This document shows positions 55,804 to 58,816 of a DNA stretch of 58,816 nucleotides, piece by piece. A model generated the notes under the pieces. It saw only the letters and a list, made by a program, of their open reading frames with translations, did no database searches and was not told the origin of the DNA. The DNA lies in contig JAGZXV010000011.1 in assembly GCA_018378255.1 (NCBI GenBank), positions 1-58,816 on the forward strand, in the 5' to 3' direction. A program made the position numbers and the translations under genes. Source of the stretch: Clostridiaceae bacterium (lineage in GTDB: Bacteria > Bacillota > Clostridia > Lachnospirales > Lachnospiraceae). Position 1 is the first letter of the stretch, and the number at the start of each line of letters is the position of its first letter.

Positions 55804-56682
55804 ATGAAAAAAATGCGTACTGAAAAAGAGATGTTTGATCTTATACTGGGCACCGCCCGGGAAGACGAACGGATCCGCGCTGTAATTATGAACGGTTCCC
55901 GCGCCAACAAAGACGTTAAAAAGGATTGTTTTCAAGATTATGATATCATTTATCTGGTTACGGATGTCCGTCCATTCGTAAAAGACCGCAGTTGGATTGA
56001 CCGATTCGGCAAAATCATGATTCTCCAGATGCCGGATGATATGTCCCGGCAGCCCTACGATCCGGACAGCGGCAAACCCTTTACTTATCTGATGCAGTTC
56101 ATGGACGGAACCCGGATTGATTTAAAGCTTTATTCGGCGGAAGATTATGAAGATAATCACGAACCGGCTGTCAGTCTCCTGGATAAAGACTCCATTTTAC
56201 CTGAGTTTTCAGACCACAACGGCCAGTGTTACTGGATCAAACCACCCACTCGGAAAGAGTTCGAAGAATGCTGCAACGAATTCTGGTGGCTCTTGCCTTA
56301 CGTTGCGAAAGAATTGTGGAGAAACGGGCTGCCTCTGGCAAAAACCCTTTTAGAAACCAACATCCGCGACGAACTGATGAAAATGCTGTGCTGGTACATC
56401 GGTTCCAAACATGACTACAAAATAGGAACCGGCAAGATGAACAAATATATCCGTTCCTATTTAACCCGCGAAGAATGGATTTCCCTGAAAAAGACATACC
56501 CCGATTTAAAAACAGACAACATCTGGAATGCCATGTTCTGCATGTGCACCATCTTCCGCGAAAAAGCCCAGGCCGTAGCCCATCTATGGGGATACGAATA
56601 CCCCATCCAGGAAGACCATAATGTCCTGAGCTACATTGAGCATATCCGTAAGATGCCTCGGGATGCGGGGGAGATTTTTTAG
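55804..56682 (+). CDS. Aminoglycoside 6-adenylyltransferase-like nucleotidyltransferase, ANT(6) family
   Basis: 292 residues. Nucleotidyltransferase motif NGSRAN with the acidic pair in QDYDIIYLV and the later RIDLKLYS. This matches ANT(6)/AadE enzymes (streptomycin adenylyltransferases). Chromosomal, single gene, no adjacent mobile element other than the foldback just downstream, so it may be a native homologue; resistance activity is not certain. Confidence 0.85.
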   Translation: MKKMRTEKEMFDLILGTAREDERIRAVIMNGSRANKDVKKDCFQDYDIIYLVTDVRPFVKDRSWIDRFGKIMILQMPDDMSRQPYDPDSGKPFTYLMQFMDGTRIDLKLYSAEDYEDNHEPAVSLLDKDSILPEFSDHNGQCYWIKPPTRKEFEECCNEFWWLLPYVAKELWRNGLPLAKTLLETNIRDELMKMLCWYIGSKHDYKIGTGKMNKYIRSYLTREEWISLKKTYPDLKTDNIWNAMFCMCTIFREKAQAVAHLWGYEYPIQEDHNVLSYIEHIRKMPRDAGEIF

Positions 56683-56737
56683 GGATTTGTGGATTTATTG
56701 GGGGCGGCGGAAAACTGAGGACCAGGCGTTGGGACCA

Positions 56738-56978
56738 GGCCGGGGCACGGTTCGCGGTTTCAGCGATTTGTTCCGGCCGTCGGCAGCTCTAAGGCAAAAA
56801 GGAAGGGAAAGACAGGGGAACTCGCTGACCTCAAAGTCAGCGAGTTAGAGAGCCTAAATCGAAAATTTCTTCCGAAATTCTCGATGAATACTCTCGGTAC
56901 CCTTCCTTTCCCTTCCTTTTTGCCTTAGAGATGCCCCGGCTGGAACCATGAGCTGGAACCGCGAACCGTGCCCTGGCC
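56738..56978. repeat. Large foldback with nested hairpins
   Basis: Outer arms 56738-56764 and 56952-56978 pair over 27 positions (two G-U). A second segment pairs 56771-56779 with 56937-56945. Inner arms 56787-56811 and 56906-56930 are perfect over 25 bp (CTCTAAGGCAAAAAGG..). Inside are two more hairpins: AACTCGCTGAC/GTCAGCGAGTT (56819-56846) and TCGAaaATTTC/GAAATtcTCGA (56859-56884). The layout is that of a structured RNA or a non-autonomous foldback element; it may also end transcription from both sides. The rest of 56683-57103 holds nothing recognised. Confidence 0.9.
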
Positions 56979-57103
56979 TCCCGCGGGCCTGGAACCTCAT
57001 CCGTAGAGAGAACAAAGCCCGTCCCGTTCTGTCATCTGACCCACATTCCCAGGAAGCACGGCGTTACTCCCGCCAACACCCCCAATAAAGCTTCATCCTT
57101 AAC

Positions 57104-57742
57104 TTACCGTGAAAGCACCGCCTGCTTTGCAACATCCGCACAGGTAGCCGCATCCGGAGTGTAATAGTCCGCTCCAATCTGTTTTGCGAAGCTTTCGTTA
57201 ACAGGCGCTCCGCCTACCATAACCACATATTTATCGCGAAGTCCTCTCGCGTTTAATTCATCGATAACATCCTTCATATTCGGCATTGTGGTTGTCAGAA
57301 GCGCTGACATACAGATGATATCCGCTCCAACTTCCTCTGCCTTGTCGATAAATGTATCGCTCTCAATATCAACGCCTACATCATAAATCTCAAAACCTGC
57401 TCCTCTGAGCATCATAACAACCAGGTTTTTGCCGATATCATGAAGATCGCCTTTTACAGTACCGATTACAGCTTTTCCAACCGGTTCATTCCCTACTTCA
57501 ATCAGTTTTGGTTCCAGAATTGCAATACCTGCGTTCATAGCTCTTGCGGCAACCAATACTTCCGGTACGAAAACTTCATTGTTTTTAAACTTCTCACCAA
57601 TGATCATCATTCCGGAAAGCAGTCCGTCATTTAAAATTGCTTTTGGATCCACACCCTCGTCCAGTGCCTGCTGTACTAAAACCTTAACATTTTTTGCTCT
57701 TCCTTTTTGCAGAAACTCAGAAATCTCTTCAATAATTGCCAT
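57104..57742 (-). CDS. Methyltransferase corrinoid protein (MtaC/MtbC-like)
   Basis: 212 residues. N-terminal helical cap (about 1-85) and a Rossmann-like B12 domain with the cobalt-ligating His101 in GDLHDIGKN (DxHxxG, 99-104), then SALLTTTMPNMK and VVMVGGAPV. Carries a methyl group between a substrate-specific methyltransferase and an acceptor such as H4 folate. No partner methyltransferase or activator is in the window. No cobalamin riboswitch was seen upstream. The neighbouring hemA supplies ALA for corrin synthesis. Confidence 0.9.
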   Translation of the reverse strand: MAIIEEISEFLQKGRAKNVKVLVQQALDEGVDPKAILNDGLLSGMMIIGEKFKNNEVFVPEVLVAARAMNAGIAILEPKLIEVGNEPVGKAVIGTVKGDLHDIGKNLVVMMLRGAGFEIYDVGVDIESDTFIDKAEEVGADIICMSALLTTTMPNMKDVIDELNARGLRDKYVVMVGGAPVNESFAKQIGADYYTPDAATCADVAKQAVLSR

Positions 57743-57868
57743 TACTATATCCTCCTCATCATATACACCCTGTGCGGTTCTATCTTTTATCTGTATATAA
57801 GTATAAGAAATTGTTCAGGAAGAATTTTGTACTTTTTTTGGAGTAATTGTATTTCTTTTAGAATCTTG

Positions 57869-58816
57869 TTACGATTCCGCAGTTATTTTAGAAATCACTG
57901 ACATAAATGCTTCCACTTCGCTTAAACTGCCGTTTTCCCTTATCTTATAAAAAAGGTGGTTAATGGCCGTATCGATGCCTTTTTCCCCCGCATCCTCCAT
58001 CATGTCACATTTTAAACGGTCCATCTGGAAGCGGTGTGTCTGGAATAAAAGCCATCTGGAAAACTGGTCTTCATATTCATCCAGAATCTTGTCCGCCGCC
58101 TTGATATCCGCCTGCTTTTTCTCATTGTTCTGCCTTGCCAATTCCTTCATATCTTCTATATTAAAGTATCTGACATCCTTTAACTCCCCAACTGCTTTTT
58201 CAATGTCCATGGGAACCGCCAGATCTACAAACACCCTTTTCTTGTCTGTCTCCATACATTTTTCAAAATGATTTTTGGTGACGGTATAATGAGGGCTGGC
58301 GGTTGCGCTGATGATTATGTCCATATCGTCCATATAAGAATACCTTTCATCATAGGAAATAACTTCATAGCTGATATGTCCTCCCCCAGTCATTCCCGGC
58401 AAATGATTCCGGCTGGTGACGTAGATGGAAAGGCCTTTGATACAGGCCGCATTTTTAAGCACGATTCCTCCGATCTTGCCGGATGCCCCGATGATCATCA
58501 TCTTTTTATCCTGAAGGCTTCCCAGTTCATGTTCCGCTGCCTTAATTGCCAGGGTTGCTGTGGAAATGCTGGTCTTTGACAGAACCGTATCCGTTTTAAT
58601 CTTCTTGGAACAGGTAACCGCATATCTGAACAGTGTATTCAAATACGTACTGCACCGGTTCCTGGCATGGGAAAACTCATGGGCATGTTTTACCTGCCCC
58701 AGAATCTGATCTTCTCCGATCACCATGGAATCCAGGCCTGCCGCCACCCGGAACAGGTGATGCATCGCCTTATGATCCTGATATAACAGAATATAATCCC
58801 TCAGATTTTCCACCTG
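57869..58816 (-). CDS. hemA: Glutamyl-tRNA reductase HemA, N-terminus outside window
   Basis: About 316 C-terminal residues; the frame is open to the right edge, so the true start and catalytic Cys lie outside. GLDSMVIGEDQILGQVKHA is the substrate-proximal segment, MMIIGASGKIGGIVLKNA the NADPH site, and VDLAVPMDIEKAV a conserved loop. A helical dimerisation tail follows. First step of ALA synthesis from glutamyl-tRNA for heme, siroheme and corrins. Confidence 0.93.
   Translation of the reverse strand, partial: QVENLRDYILLYQDHKAMHHLFRVAAGLDSMVIGEDQILGQVKHAHEFSHARNRCSTYLNTLFRYAVTCSKKIKTDTVLSKTSISTATLAIKAAEHELGSLQDKKMMIIGASGKIGGIVLKNAACIKGLSIYVTSRNHLPGMTGGGHISYEVISYDERYSYMDDMDIIISATASPHYTVTKNHFEKCMETDKKRVFVDLAVPMDIEKAVGELKDVRYFNIEDMKELARQNNEKKQADIKAADKILDEYEDQFSRWLLFQTHRFQMDRLKCDMMEDAGEKGIDTAINHLFYKIRENGSLSEVEAFMSVISKITAES

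Noticed and set aside
56636..56848. 70-residue plus-strand gene after the ANT(6)-like gene
   Set aside because: It overlaps the ANT(6) gene end and lies in the foldback arms; Arg/Gly-rich with no ribosome binding site.
57743..57868. Cobalamin riboswitch before the corrinoid gene
   Set aside because: Only about 126 bp available and no B12-box-like conserved core seen.

Overview
The window looks like a chromosomal segment of an anaerobic, gut-type Clostridia, most likely Lachnospiraceae. The reasons are strong AGGAGG ribosome binding sites, a DUF5688 protein, a FeoA/FeoB pair, an ftsE-ftsX-LytM-CtpA block under a CdaR-like regulator, a FatA-type thioesterase with CvfB, and a free-standing MtaC-type corrinoid protein. 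No genus can be fixed from the sequence alone. Most genes are on the minus strand.

Layout. (1) 1-6513: a very large secreted GH59 (galactocerebrosidase-type) glycosidase with lectin and FIVAR modules. It runs off the left edge, and its last ~45 visible residues read like a CorA-type protein. (2) 6.8-10.3 kb: an AT-rich islet of mobile-element debris. It holds a small coiled-coil gene between 30-bp inverted repeats, an IS256-type transposase remnant, a perfect 36-bp-arm palindrome, and an unknown ~530-residue gene split by one frame change at a T7 run. (3) 10.6-16.4 kb: metA, ligA, an rluF-like gene, queA and a membrane-anchored protein. (4) 16.4-17.0 kb: three tandem 133-bp units, each made of three hairpins, then tRNA-Arg(CCG). 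(5) 17.0-19.7 kb: a three-gene unit led by a WXG100-like protein fused to a papain/C39-like cysteine peptidase, a candidate secreted effector. (6) 19.9-31.2 kb: a nine-gene catabolic cluster with a divergent LysR regulator.

(7) 31.3-42.3 kb: an MMPL transporter with a coiled-coil secreted partner, DUF5688, a split ThrE exporter, FeoB/FeoA behind a promoter covered by a Fur-like box, and uvrB behind a LexA-type box. (8) 42.7-55.7 kb: an EAL protein with a degenerate GGDEF, threonine aldolase, the cell-division/peptidoglycan block, a shared sugar-ABC ATPase, and a YitT/methyltransferase/CvfB/thioesterase operon. (9) 55.8-58.8 kb: an ANT(6)-like gene, a ~240-bp foldback with nested hairpins, a corrinoid protein and partial hemA.

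The most coherent candidate for a new system is the 19.9-31.2 kb cluster. A tripartite tricarboxylate transporter, a KDG-kinase-like PfkB, a DHDPS-fold lyase with an atypical active site, a UPF0303 protein and an aldehyde dehydrogenase lie in line with a CoA-disulfide/persulfide reductase and a siroheme sulfite reductase-like protein. This suggests uptake and breakdown of an organic acid, possibly a sulfonate, with reduction of the released sulfur. The other strong candidates are the cysteine-peptidase effector unit and the two unexplained structured-repeat loci at 16.5 and 56.8 kb.
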